The notes under the pieces were generated by a model that saw only the letters and a program-made list of their open reading frames with translations, did no database searches and was not told the DNA's origin. This document shows positions 1-11,860 of a stretch of DNA of 64,000 nt, in pieces. Both the position numbers and the translations under genes were made by a program. Location of the stretch: positions 625,153 to 689,152 of the forward strand of contig VZSF01008885.1 in NCBI GenBank assembly GCA_013398295.1, in the 5' to 3' direction. Position 1 is the first letter of the stretch. Each line of letters begins with the position of its first letter. This DNA is from Chionis minor. Lineage: Eukaryota > Chordata > Aves > Charadriiformes > Chionididae.

Positions 1-123
1 CTGCCAGCTCTCTGGTGGCTCTCCGTGTGCCACCGGCCTCTCCCCGGCACCACGCTTCCCTTGGCCATCTCCATTTGACGTGCTGAGCGTTGCTCTTCAA
101 CCTGTCCATACCCCTAGCACCCG
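1..123. other. GC-rich flank, no gene seen
   Basis: This is C-rich unique sequence leading into the CCCAT tract. No coding, RNA or repeat signature is recognisable. Confidence 0.5.
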
Positions 124-173
124 TCCCATCCCATCCCATCCCATCCCATCCCATCCCATCCCATCCCATCCCA
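124..173. repeat. (CCCAT)n pentamer microsatellite
   Basis: The pentamer CCCAT is repeated about ten times without interruption. On the minus strand this reads as GGG tracts separated by two-base AT loops, the classical arrangement for a G-quadruplex. A degenerate continuation of the same motif (CCCAT, CCCGT, CCCAA variants) reappears at about 364-412, on the other side of a CR1 fragment. Confidence 0.95.
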
Positions 174-189
174 CATCAAAATCCCAATC

Positions 190-368
190 AAACATTGGAA
201 CAAGCTGCCCAGGGAGGCGGTGGAATCGCTGTCCCTGGAGGTATTTAAAAGATGGGTGGACATGGTGCTGAGGGACATGGTTTAGGGGTGGTTTTGGCAT
301 AGGTTTATGGTTGGACTCAATGATCTTGAAGGTCTCTTCCAACCCAAGTGATTCTATGATTCTATGAT
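190..368 (+). mobile_element. CR1 LINE, 3' end fragment (5' truncated)
   Basis: The segment shows the usual 3' untranslated end of a bird CR1 element in sense orientation. It has the 'aacaagctgcccagggagg' block near its start, a downstream 'ggttggactcaatgatctt' block, 'ggtctcttccaaccca', and a terminal ATTCTATG octamer repeat at 350-368. CR1 elements are non-LTR retrotransposons that usually insert as short 5'-truncated copies, so no reverse transcriptase is expected in about 180 bases. The copy sits between two pieces of CCCAT-type repeat. Confidence 0.93.
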
Positions 369-764
369 CCCGTGTCGTCCCATCCCGTCCCGTTGTGTCC
401 CAACCCAGCCCGACCATTTGGGAGCTTGCTCCGTGCATCACCAGTTCTCAGCACCTCTCTTCCCACTGTCCAGGCTGGTCTGCCCTGACTTTGCACAAGC
501 CATCATCCACCCCGACTGCGTGTTTTGGGGGTCTAGCCTCAGAGTGCTGGTACCTCACTGGAGGAGAAGCCACCTCCTCTCTGCTGCTAGCAGAAGGCTC
601 CTGTCCAGGTTTCCACCTAGGGAAAAGGTGAAGGTAGGTGGTACGAGATTTCTGCCCAAGATTGCTCCGGAGCTAAGGAGGGACCTACTGCCTGCCAGAT
701 CCTGAACCAGCATGGCTGGCATCGCAGCTCCACGTGCTTCTGTAAGAAACTTTCTCCACGTATA
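369..764. other. Unique GC-rich spacer between two CR1 fragments
   Basis: The first roughly 45 bases are a degenerate CCCAT/CCCGT continuation of the upstream microsatellite. The rest is unique sequence of about half GC. Open frames here have no recognisable domain. Confidence 0.5.
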
Positions 765-1090
765 GATCACAGAATGACAGAGCAGTGCAGGTTGGGAGGG
801 GCATCCGCAGATCATCTGATCCAGCCTTTCACGGGAAAGGGAGCCTAGATTGAGATTATCTGGCACCCTGTCCAAACCCATCTTGAAGACCTCCAGTGAT
901 GGCGACTCCACCACGTCCCCTGGGCATGTCGTTCCAGTGGATGATTGTTCTCACTGCAACAAATTTCTTTCTTGTATTAAGACGAAACCTCTCCCAGCGC
1001 AATTCGTACCCGTTACACCTTGCCTGCTCCCTGCGGCTCCTTGTGAAGAGAGACCCTCCATCCCCTTCGTAGCTGAACGTGGACCTGTAC
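765..1090 (-). mobile_element. CR1 LINE fragment, antisense (5' truncated)
   Basis: Read on the minus strand this has CR1 3' structure: a block describing a single-copy 3' end ('tggaacgacatgcccagggg'), 'ggtggagtcgccatcactgg', 'gatcagatgatctgcgg', then 'cccaacctgcactgctctg' and a tail ending in 'cattctgtgatc' near 765. The upper edge near 1090 is estimated, because similarity to CR1 fades there. It looks like a different and more diverged subfamily than the copy at 190-368. The long plus-strand open frame across this region (850-1521) is largely antisense CR1 and is not a gene. Confidence 0.85.
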
Positions 1091-1140
1091 AATTCTCCCA
1101 GGGTTTGCACCATAGATGTCCGGTTCTTGCTGCCTTCCCA

Positions 1141-1655
1141 GAGCCCGCTGCCGCGGGCACAGCCGAGGGCGCCGACACACGGCTCTCCTGCACACCCGTT
1201 AGTGCTATTTGCCCCGGCACAGCCTTTGGCTGCACAACGAAACGGCTATACTTTGTCATCCGTAGTATTTCCACCCTGGAATATCGGTTTACAGTCCGGC
1301 GTTACAGGGTGTCCTCGAAAAGCGAGAAGCGAAAGGAGAGAAGTTATATAACCAGAGCCAGCCCCGCCACCAGCAGCGTTGCATCGGCAGGATTCCCGCC
1401 TTCCCAAACGTCCCCAAAACTCTGCCCCAAAAGTCCTGATACCTCAGCCTCAACGGCACTTGGGGCATGTTTAATCCTAAAACCAGAGCCCGCCCTTGCG
1501 ACCGCGGTGCCCTGCATCTGACGGCGAGGGGGAAACAGGAGGGATTGGAGCCCAGATATTCCTGAAGCATCACGCAGGCGGCTACCTGGCTGTCTTCCAG
1601 CATGCTCTTTCTTTAAGTGTGCGCACTGTTTCTCTATATAAGACGGCCGATCCAT
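1141..1655. promoter_or_regulatory. CpG-island-like block ending at a TATATAAG motif
   Basis: By hand count, 1141-1620 is about 57% GC and contains about 32 CpG dinucleotides, giving an observed/expected ratio near 0.8. That meets the usual island criteria and is unlike the rest of the window. A TATATAAG motif lies at about 1635-1642, and within a few tens of bases the sequence becomes AT-rich with almost no CpG. No first exon can be defined. Alternatives are an unrecognised GC-rich repeat or a CpG-rich distal element. Confidence 0.45.
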
Positions 1656-2745
1656 CAGTTAATCATATTGAGTAAGTTCCTAAAATTAACTTTTAAATTA
1701 TTAATGCATGAGAACATATCCGTTTGCCATGTACATTATTTTAAAGGATTACAGTGTGTACACTGAGTGCCATTAACGTTACATTTTGAAGACAGTAAAT
1801 TGACTTGTATGGAAATCAGAAGAGTTGATGGATTCCTCTACAAATGCCTTTGACAATGATAAAATGTTCAATTGGATTATTATTAAGCATGCGTCTGTAC
1901 TTACCTTTTTTCCCTAATACATACAAAAATAAGAGACTGCCCAAGTCTTAATAGTATAATATTTTTCATTTTGTGGTTGGTTAAAAAAAATAGATACCCA
2001 TGAGTATTGAAAATACTCCTCTGACAAATAAAAACACTAGGAAAGATATGTTTAGTTTCCTAGACTACAGCTGTGTAGTTCAAGACAAAACTGTACTGTC
2101 ATAAAATTGTTTATCAAAAATAGCACCATTAAAACTGCTAAGCGTAGAACTAGGAATGCATCCCTTCAATGGCAGTAAAGGACATATTTATGATAATCAT
2201 CATCTTAATAAACGAATCTCTGAAAAAACCCTACTGTATGCCATATCATGAAAATAACAGCCCAGGATGTCAATATTTTCTTAAAAAAAAAAAAGTCATT
2301 TTCTGAAAAAAAAATCACATAAGAAATAACGATGGCAGTAATGTTCTGCAACTCTGTAAACATTTTTCCTGCTCAAGGACAGTCCAAAAAGTAAAGGCAA
2401 ACATCAGCACAGAAGCCTCGGTGCCTTCAGGAGTCCTGTGCCAGGGACTTATGCCCAGGAGAAGTTTGTCCCAACTCCCTGTTTTCTTCTCTGCAGCAGT
2501 TAAGATTCAGGTTAGAGAAGACCTAATCCACTGACCTCTGATGGAAGAACTAATGAGACTCCCTGGCCGTGCTTGGGAGGACCTAGGGTGCTGGGGGAGA
2601 AGAGGACAGGCTGCGCAGTGCCCTCCCTAGATGGAGAGGGTCTTGCTGCACCATGGCTACCGAGCTCAGAGCCTGTGGTACAACTGGTGTTAGGCTGTCA
2701 ATTTATTCTCCAGTTTACTACTCTCTAAATATCAAGACAGCCCAG
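1656..2745. other. AT-rich unique sequence, no gene seen
   Basis: The first 700 bases are strongly AT-rich, with several TAAT-type homeodomain cores and A-runs at about 2282-2293. The part from about 2400 rises in GC. Stops are frequent in all frames. No exon, RNA gene or repeat is recognised. Confidence 0.6.
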
Positions 2746-3493
2746 AGTTATGGTATGGGCCAGACTGCCCAATGAAAACGACTGACAGATGCTCTCCCCC
2801 ACCTCTCTCTCCCAGGAGAGGAGGGAGAGAGAGAGAGACTCACAAGTTTAGAAGAAACTAAACTACTTTAATGAAAATATTAATAATAAAATAAAAAGAA
2901 AATAATGAAATATATACAATATATACAAAACCAGTATCGATCTCCTAGGGTGATGATCACGTCATCAGCAGGCCCTGGGAAAGTCCCAGACTAGACTCAG
3001 TGAAGGACAGGAACTGGATTCTGGGTCTGGATTCAGGAATGCAGGGATCGGGGATCAAAGGCGGACAAACAGACAGAGGCCTCCTCGGACGCTGGCCATT
3101 GAAGAAAGAAGCTGACCCTTGGGTCCCTCAATTTTTATCCTGAGCATGAGGCAGATGGGATGGAATACCCTGTGAGTCAGTTTTGGGTCACCTGTTCTGT
3201 CCGCTCCTCCCCGTAGGTGCGACCCCTCTACGCTTTTCCGCTCCTGACCCTCCAACGGAGCAAATAACAAATTTGGCTGCCCTGGGGTGTTACAACAATA
3301 AGTATAAGCAGGAGCCTCTCTGCATCGCATTCCTTGGCATCAGCTATAAACATGGGTCTTACCACTCTGGGAGCAAACAGGGTCTGGACAATATGCCGTT
3401 AATTTCAGAGAGTTCAGTTAGTTAGAGGAGGCTTAGCTGCGAAGTAAAATTACTGAACAGAAAATTGATTCTGTTTTACCCCAAACCAGGACA
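2746..3493 (-). mobile_element. Solo LTR of a bird ERVL-like endogenous retrovirus
   Basis: On the minus strand the element begins at 3493 with TGTCCTGGTTTGGGG, the characteristic start of bird ERVL-type LTRs. It runs through a body with a TATA-like 'ggataaaaattgagg' (about 3130-3145) and an ATTAAA-type polyadenylation signal (about 2870), then a purine/pyrimidine-rich 3' part. Its far edge is uncertain; 2746 is the best fit and 2688 is an alternative. Flanking pentamers CCCAG (2741-2745) and ACCAG (3494-3498) match at four of five positions and may be an aged target-site duplication. No gag, pol or env remnant adjoins it, so it is interpreted as a solo LTR left by recombination. Confidence 0.8.
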
Positions 3494-6400
3494 ACCAGAA
3501 AATGCCCTCTTTGCCATTTTTACTCCTCAGAAAACTTACACTAATGTAAGTTTCTCATGTGTTAAACTTCAGAAACAGGTCTGAAATATAAGCAGAATAT
3601 AGGCATTCTCTGTCTATTTAGCGCTACATTTAAGACTCAAGACCTAATAATAAATGGCTGTTGGAGTTCGAGTACAGTGGACTTGGTTTGCTTTCCACAG
3701 AGACTTGAACTCTGCAGGGTGACTTTCCTTTTTGGAACTTATCCAAAAGACACTAAGCTCTACAATTCAGCTAGCTCCATGAGAGTAAAAGGTCATTTTA
3801 AAGTTTTATTAAATTGACTAATGAAAACTGTCTAGTAGATATGATGTTTTCTTTAGAAACATTCTTAGATTTCTTATATATTCTGAGAACAGGCATAATT
3901 TTCATTTCTATGACGTTGATTTAGGAAATGAAAATCCAATAGCAGAAGATCTGAAGAGGACAGATCAGAATCTGGCCACTGCTTTCATTCTCAAAGGCAT
4001 TTTCATGAAAGCATTATATGACAGCCGGCATTGAGCATCATCTTTAACTCGTATGAATGCACTGATAAAAGACTTCAGTGATCAAAAAAGGGTCAACGTA
4101 GTCATTATTACCTAGCAGGTATATAGGCAAAAATGCTGACCAACCTTTGAAATGGTAATAAGTTTCTTTTGTCATGGACAAGGCTTTTCACCTTAAGTAG
4201 ACGGGAAGTCTTCTAACACATTAGAATTTTAATAAGGCATAATCTGGAACAAAACCAACTCAAAATTAATATTTCTGTTGCTTTTACTGTAGTCAAAGCA
4301 AATGCTTCAAATATTTTTAAAAGCTGTCCAGAAAAAAGTAAAAGAAATATTTTTAATGTTACGATAGAGGGGGGGAAACATTCTCTTTCCATCTACATCC
4401 TTCGTTTCCATTATACCTATTTTTTTGTCACTGTATGGTGGAGATTGAAAGCTGAAAGAGGAAAGGAAAGCGCTAAGAAAGAAACTAAACATGTTTGTTA
4501 AAACAATCCCTAAATATAGCTGTACAAAAAAGATACAGATTATATTTCAATATTCACCAAGAGACTGACATTTTCAAAACTTTCCATGTTTTCCCCCAGT
4601 ATTCACTCAATTCTGCTTTTTACCTGACCCAGCAGAAACTCCACCAAGTACATTAATTTTAGAAGTTTAGATAATTCATCTTCTGCCCAGTTGTTGCCAA
4701 GAGGATTTCTTAGTATAGAGAAGACTTTTTCTGTAATCAGTCTCTTAAAGACTAGCAACAGAAAAAGAAAAGCTATGGTATGACCATAACTGAATAACTC
4801 ACTGTGTTCATAGACTACATTGTGAAAATCTACTTTTTGTTGCTAGGTAAGTTATACCTCTATTTACAGCTTTTTCAAAAGCCTGAATAGTCAGGGACAT
4901 TTTGTAATTTGAGATGGAGTCCTAAGCTCCAGTGAGAGAGATGTGCTCTTTCCGGGCTATACAAAACAGAGCAGTTACACAAGGTGGTAGAGAGGAGAAG
5001 GGAATTTTAAGAGATACTGATCACTCAAACAGAAATGGCATTAAAAAGACGAATACATTCAGCCCTCCCTTCTACAAAAACACATCTGTTCCCAGGGCTA
5101 GCCCCACAATTAACACATTGACGGATTCAACATTAATAACTGTAAATTGCTATATTCTCTCAGTTCCAATAAAGTGATGAAGAAAATGGGTACTTTTGGA
5201 CATCAAAGCTGTTAAGTGAAATGACATGTTAAAAGTGTTTTGCTTTTTCCAAATCAAAGTCAGCTGCTTTCCAGATGCATAATAAGTTTTCAACGAGGAT
5301 GCCAGATAACACTAGATGGGAAGAAAAATTCAAAATTATACTGCAATAGGAGGAGATTCAGTTCAAGCTATACTATATATTCTCATTTTTGACATGAGAA
5401 ATCAGGATTTATTCAAAACATGTAGTGCTCATTCACAGCTTTGCCACAGAGGAGGAGAGAACGCAACGAGAACTGTGACTCAGAATGAAATCCAGCCACG
5501 CTACAGTCAGTGGCAAAACTCTTCGGGATCTTAGCGTGACCGTGATTTCATCTCCTGTCTTTTCTTGGTTCCTGGGCGGGGGGAAAAAATTAAGAATAAA
5601 GACAAAAAGAAAATCTTTAGTGCCATAACTTGCCCTGCATGCTGAATCTTTTAGGAGCGTATTTTCACCACTGCCCTAGTAGTGCCATCCAAAAAACCAG
5701 AAACGTTTCAGCGATGTAAACAAGAAGGGACTATATAGAAGTAGATTTTTACCAAGCAGAGAGAAGAGACACAGCTGTACTGGACCCAAACCAGATCTTC
5801 CCTCGGTTTGTGCGCCGAGCTGTGTGCAGATCCAGCATCCTCTGTAATTAAATGCGCCTCTGTAACAACACAGCCTCGCAAGGTGTTGGCGGTGCCTTTT
5901 GTTGCCTTGTAGGGAAGGGATGCAGAGCTGAGACACGCATCAGGCACGTCATTCTCCCTGTGTCCTGTGGGCACCACCGCTCTCTCCAGCAGCCAGTTCA
6001 TGTCTCACGCCCCTCTCCGCTGCAGGCCACTGTGAAGTTTTGAGAGCATCCCCATCGTGTGGCTTTCAGTGAGCAAAACGCAGGTCTAACAGCCAAGTCT
6101 GGACTGGACTTCTTGTATTTACACTGCCATTTCCAAAGGAAGTCATATTTTGCTTTCCTGGTGTGGGAATTACCGAAAAAATCACCAAACCAAGACAAAC
6201 GTACACTGCATTATCATCTAAATTAATCCCTTGCTATAAAGTTGTAATCTCTCACAAACTCTCCTTAGCCAGTTAAGCCAACCCTTTCTCAGAAATCAGC
6301 TGGCAGGAGGAGATTCCCTTGCTCCATCCATCACAAACTGCGTGCAGGCTGCTTACGCAGAGTTTTGAGAACTTGCGTTAAAATACAAGTTGTCTGCAGT

Positions 6401-8050
6401 GATTTAAAATTCTATTTTCTACAAGTCCTGTGTCTTCATTCGACTATATGAGAGGAGTAAGAAGTCATTCTCCCATCTAAATGATTTCTTTTTAATTGGA
6501 AAAATATTTAATCAGCCAAGGAGAGAGCATGAGAATGACCCTGAGGCTTGGCAGTTAGCGCACCCTCTAGGATAGGAGAGACCTGGCTGTCACTCTCCAA
6601 CGTAAGAAAGGTTTACCATGTTTTAACTCTTCCTGCTCTTCTCAGTGAATGATTTCATGCAAAGCAATTTAAAAAAGGCAGACTGAAAGAATCTCATGCC
6701 AGAATATCATCCAACCTGGGGAGAGGGTCAATTTCTTTGGAAGGGTATCTCACTTCAAGCAAAGAAGAGATTTTAAACTACATTTTCTCCACCTAGTATG
6801 GGTCATCTAATCTAATTGTAAGAAGAAAATGGCCAGATCTGTCATCTTTTCCCAGTGTCTGCATTAGGCTGAATCTGCTAGGTGAGCTCAGAGAATGCCT
6901 CTGTCACCAGAGGCCACATTCCTCATTTGCAAATCCTGATGGGACTTGTCTGTCCAGATTGTCTGGCCAGAACTAGGCATTTACTCTATATGATAGAGAG
7001 AAACTTGAAGGACCAACCATTCCTTGTCATACACATCCTTTGTTAAGGGAGCAACCTTTCAAAACAGAAAGGACTGTCCTATAGTTGCTATCCTGACAAA
7101 GTGAAGATCTCCTCTCAAACTCCGAAGGCTGTTCTTTGTCAAAGGACACCCTTTCCGTGATTGTCAGATGTATGCCGCTAATCTGCATACTTCTTAGTGT
7201 GATTTGTAACATTCCGGAGAAGTAAATTTTGGGGGATTGTTCATTTGGCTATCAAAGAATGTAATTAAAGTTACTGACATCAGGTTGTCCCTAATTGTTT
7301 TCTTCTGATCCTTTGTCAGATGTGAAGCAGAAAAACAACGATGTTGTACGACATAGTAGCCCAAACATTCGTCTTCAGCAGCACTGTAAGTCCACAGGCA
7401 GTGAGAAGTCTAAGGCAGTCTTTCATGAGCTACTACAGCAGCTGAGAGGAGACCCACTGGTGCTCCTCAGGAACTTCTCACTGTCCATAGCTGGAAGTTT
7501 GGGGCAGACAAGCTTGCCACTGATACCCTAAGATTTAGCTATGATTTGTTCTATTTTTCTAAACTTAATAGCGTAAAGGTGCACTTCTGCCTAATACCAT
7601 AAGCCATTTGGACATGAAAAAGATTGGTGAACGTGCACAGAAAATATCTTTGCAGAAAAGACTTTCAGGACAATTACACCTAGCAGGCAAGATTGGTTCT
7701 TTCTCCTTGACCCAGCACCTTTCTAACATACGCTACCCCACAAAGACAGCTGGATGGCTAAAAGGCCTCAGCAGGGCTGGGGCTCCAGCGAGGAGGCTCC
7801 CTTGAAGCAGGAACGTGGCTCTTCTGGGAGTGCATGCCCACCTCAAGGGCACAGGTTCTGTTCCACCCGGCCCTTGTTCTAAGATGACAGATGACATTTC
7901 TGGTCTTACACTGATCGCTTTGTAGGTTCTCCCTCCTCCCCCCCAAAGATTTGGTGATCCTCTTACACTGGTTATTGTTTGGGAAGCATTTGAACTGACC
8001 TTTATTTCACCCATGCCTCAGGGATGAGATCATTTAGAAAATGCCATATT
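3494..8050. other. Unique AT-leaning sequence; one exon-like site
   Basis: No interspersed repeat is recognised. Short homopurine and G runs occur at about 4369-4376 and 5574-5583. Open frames are short and lack motifs. The one point of note is a 66-base exon-like segment at 7320-7385, with a good acceptor and a GTAAGT donor, treated as a finding rather than a gene. Confidence 0.55.
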
Positions 8051-8067
8051 AAAAAAAAAAAAAAAAA
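8051..8067. repeat. Poly-A run (A17)
   Basis: There are seventeen consecutive A residues. The sequence upstream does not look like a retroposed transcript, so this is treated as a simple homopolymer. Confidence 0.9.
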
Positions 8068-11000
8068 GACTTAATTATGTGAACCACAATGGGGTGACGA
8101 TACAGCAAGGATATTTACAGCAAATCAATGAATTTGTCTAATTACTGTCTTCTAATTTAGAGGATTTGCTCCTACAGCGGGAGGCAGACTACTGGTGGAT
8201 TGTTCCTCCCTCTTTAAGACCTAGAGCTACATATGTCATATTGTGAAAATGCGATACAAAATTGATTCTAAAAAATTGCCTTCAGATTACTCACCAGGAA
8301 GCAATTGGAGTCAGGCCAGGAGCAGATGGCAACTCAAAAGGCAATCCTCTTCCTCCTTGAGAAGTACTATTACTTTGTACTTCAGTAGCGGTATTGATCT
8401 AAGAAACCTGCTGCCTTTTACAACCGGTAACAAATGCAATGTTATAGTGCTCTGGTAGTACAGTGAGTAGGATTTCTCTGCCTCAGCACGTGGGGGAACT
8501 GGTGCATGTGGAAGTTAGGTTTACATCACTCCCATGCCCACAGTTTTCTGAGAAATCCCGTTCTCCACCAGAAGAAAAACCAGCGTCTCTCAAATCCCAG
8601 CGTTCTGCCACAAGCTTGGCACTCGAACATCAAGCATATGAAATTAAGGGATGCTAACTGGCCGTTGGCAAAAAGAGACTTTTCCAAGTCACGGACATAG
8701 CAGGAGCAGGACCCAAAATTCCCAGTCCTGGGTTGTGCTGCTCAGCCTGTGAGCCCACCGGCAGCACCCACCTACTCCTGAAACTACTTGCCCACAGAAA
8801 GCACCTCTTGGATAAGTTAAGCACTTGTGTAAAGCAGCAACTGAAGTTCTGAAAGGGAATGCCAGCTAGGCATTATACCCTGCAACACAGCTGGATAGAA
8901 GGAACCTGTGGAGATGGTGAAACTCTCCACAGACCAGCATGCAGTATGCTTCCCCAGTCAGGGCCAGGCAAACTCCTCGGTAATGAGAGACATTTTCACA
9001 GTGGAAAAGCAGGAAGATTTTCCTACTTCTTAGGCTGATACAGTAACCAATACAGTCATGATATTGAAATGTGAAGAATTTCAGCCCAAATGTTGGGGGA
9101 CAGTATAAATAAGTTAATTTGAGTGTGGGAGAAAGCTTGCATACTTCTCAGACCTTTTTCTATACACAGTGAGGTCTAAAGCAAAACCCTCAAGCACAAA
9201 CTGCATTGGGCACACAGCAAACAACTCTGCTGTAAATTACAGTGCATATCCACAACAGCAGATCTTAAGCGGGTATAAACTCTCTATAGAAGCAAAACTA
9301 GAAAAACACGTATCAGTCAAACGTTATGGTGCGTGAAATGCATGGCATGCTTTGCAAAGCTCACAGTTAGCACATAGGTAGATTTGGGAACTTTGGCATG
9401 ATTTGAAATAGGGATTCAGCTCACAAAGGTTTTATTTTGTGCTTATGGAAGGGTGATTTCTCAGCAATTTTTGAAAGTTGACTCTTTCAAAACAGAAATC
9501 CTTTTAGAATGATCTTCACCATGCAGGTTAGCAAAGGAGAAAAAGAAAGCTGGACCATAGGAGACAAAAAATACCAGTTTTTGGAGAGCTAACAGTTCAG
9601 AAAGTTAGTTTGCAAAACCCAAACATAGTTTACTTTTTAAAAAAAGGTGCCTTTATAGAATTTAATTAATGTATTAATCTGAATGTATTTCAATGCTAAC
9701 ACACCCTGACAGGCTCCTTTTCAAGAAGACAGGCTGTATTACATATTAGGATGCAATTCTGATCCCAGTGAGGTCAAAGTGCAAATTCAAGTCAGACTTG
9801 ATTTCTTCCTCTCCAAACTCTGCAATCCATATTGTATAGTTAAATGTCACTTTTTATTTTAATTGCTTACATGTTAATAATTTAATTGTTCTTTATTTCT
9901 AGGAAACTGAAGTGACATACGTTGTGGTCTTTATATTTTTTGTCTACTTGAAACCTTCCCACACGTTGAGGCAATGAAGTAGGGCACCTTTCTGTTGCTG
10001 TGTGTGGACTGACCACATGTTAGGAAACAGGAAGAAATAGAAGTATTTCTGCAGGAGAGTAAAACACTACCTAATTGTAAGCTTGCAGAAAACAAGCAGT
10101 ACCTGACACTAAAATGCCAGTACTGAATCTTGTGGTCAGATAGCCCTAAGATCTGCAGTCGAAGGATAAGGATCCTTTCTTTCAGGTGCGTAGAGCACTG
10201 GCTGGGGAATACGGCCCTCATCCCAAGAAAATGCAGGCATCTGGTATCACATGATAATCATACATGGCTATATAATTTCAACATCATGTCATATGCATTC
10301 CTGCTGCATAACCAAGCATGAATATGTCTGGGAAATACCAGTACCTGTATCATATAGGACAGAGACCAAAGGGCACGCAGGAAAGGGAACAAGAGGGAGC
10401 AGGCTGTGCCCTTGACATACTTATAAAAACACTTATGTGGCCAATATGGCATGGGATGTGCATCCATGCCATAGGGATTGATTAAAAAGCACAACATTTT
10501 TGAGTCACACCATGTCACAGCAAAGCAAGGACCACATTTAAAGATGAGGCTGCTGGTGCAGAACAGAGACGGTGCGGAACTGGAAGGCACAGTGAAACCC
10601 ATGCTTTGACAGACACGGGACTTTGTTCATCTAACAGGTAGCATTCACATACTCAGACACCCTTCCCGTCTATATTATTTGCTACATCAGCATATTCAGT
10701 GTTCCTTACACAAAAGAAGTAAGTAAATTGCCTTCCATGGCCGCAAAAATCCCCGTCTCCCTTTCTCGTTGAAAAAACCAGAAGCCAGAAAAGAGTAGCC
10801 CAACATCCTGAGTCCCATTATTTGTGTTACAACAGTTCCCAGGAACTCCAATTGCACGACAGAAAGTCATTGTGCTGGTCAAACAGTGGAAAACATTTCA
10901 TGAGATGATAGAGCTATTAGCCGATATCCAACTTTTTAGGTGTACCCCATCATTGAATACCCCATAATTGAACTTGACCTCGAATACACTCGGAAGAAGT

Positions 11001-11504
11001 CAAGCTGTTCTCACTTTCTGTGACGGGAGGGTTTTGCAACACAGCTGCACTCGTGTAAGCTCACAATGCAAACACTAGATTCTGCGTTAAAAAGAGCCTT
11101 GAATATAAGACGACAGTGGCACAGTTGTATGTGCAGTCTGCCCCTGCTGTATAGGAGTCCTAAGGACCACTAATAACAACAGAACTGGCTGTGACAACTT
11201 GGATAATCAGGCCATCCTCTAATTGCAGGCAGTTATGGCAGGCAGAAGCTCTGAGTACTTGAGGACTCCTATCGTCTAATTCAGTCTTAAGAAATTCTCC
11301 TACTTAGTGTACAATCCCTTTCATGAGCTTATCAAGCTAAATGATAATGCAATTTAAGTTACTTCTCTCCCCTCAATTTGTCCCAATCAGAAAACTGTAT
11401 CAGAATTGCGCTCCTCAGGTAGTCTGCTGCCATCTTCTAATTTCCAACCTAAATATATTCACAGCCAATCTTAGTTCCTTCCTGCCACCGTTTGTCTGTC
11501 TGGT
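8068..11504. other. Unique sequence, no gene seen
   Basis: The block is AT-leaning unique DNA. All open frames are below about 115 codons and have no recognisable domain, and no repeat family is identified. Confidence 0.55.
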
Positions 11505-11860
11505 CTATTTGTGACTCAGTCCTTATTTATGACTCACCAGTGTGAAAGATAAGATTTGTGGCTTAGCGAGTGGCCTAATTGCCCGAGCGATGATTATATT
11601 AGAAATGCTCAAAAGGAAACATGTGAGTGCCCTTCTTAAAGTCCAATTAAGGAAATATGTTTGCATCTAAACAACTCCAAATAAAAATTTTAAAATCCAT
11701 TTGACCTGGAGTTTCCTTGATAAATATTTATGCTATGTTTGCTAATTATTGCAGTGATTTTCTCCCTGATCTTCTTGTTCAACATGTGTACGAGGAAAAA
11801 GGCAAGCAATGTCGATTATACGATTACGCCACCTTTCTCTGTTTCATTAGCCTTCAGTTT
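11505..11860. promoter_or_regulatory. Candidate enhancer-like AT-rich element
   Basis: Two identical AP-1/NF-E2-type TGACTCA heptamers occur at 11512-11518 and 11530-11536, followed by AGATAAG, a GATA-factor site, at 11547-11553. Beyond them lies AT-rich sequence with CAATTA, TTTGCAT and TAATTA cores (about 11570-11800) and very few repeats, the usual texture of conserved non-coding elements. The motifs are seen directly. Enhancer activity and conservation are inferred. Confidence 0.25.

Noticed and set aside
850..1521. Longest plus-strand open frame (223 codons)
   Set aside because: Its first third is antisense CR1 and the rest is a CpG-rich block with low stop density. No domain or splice context supports a protein.
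1630..1680. TATATAAG plus TGA|GTAAGT as a tiny first exon
   Set aside because: The interval is too short to hold a normal first exon after the expected start site; only the CpG block is retained as a finding.
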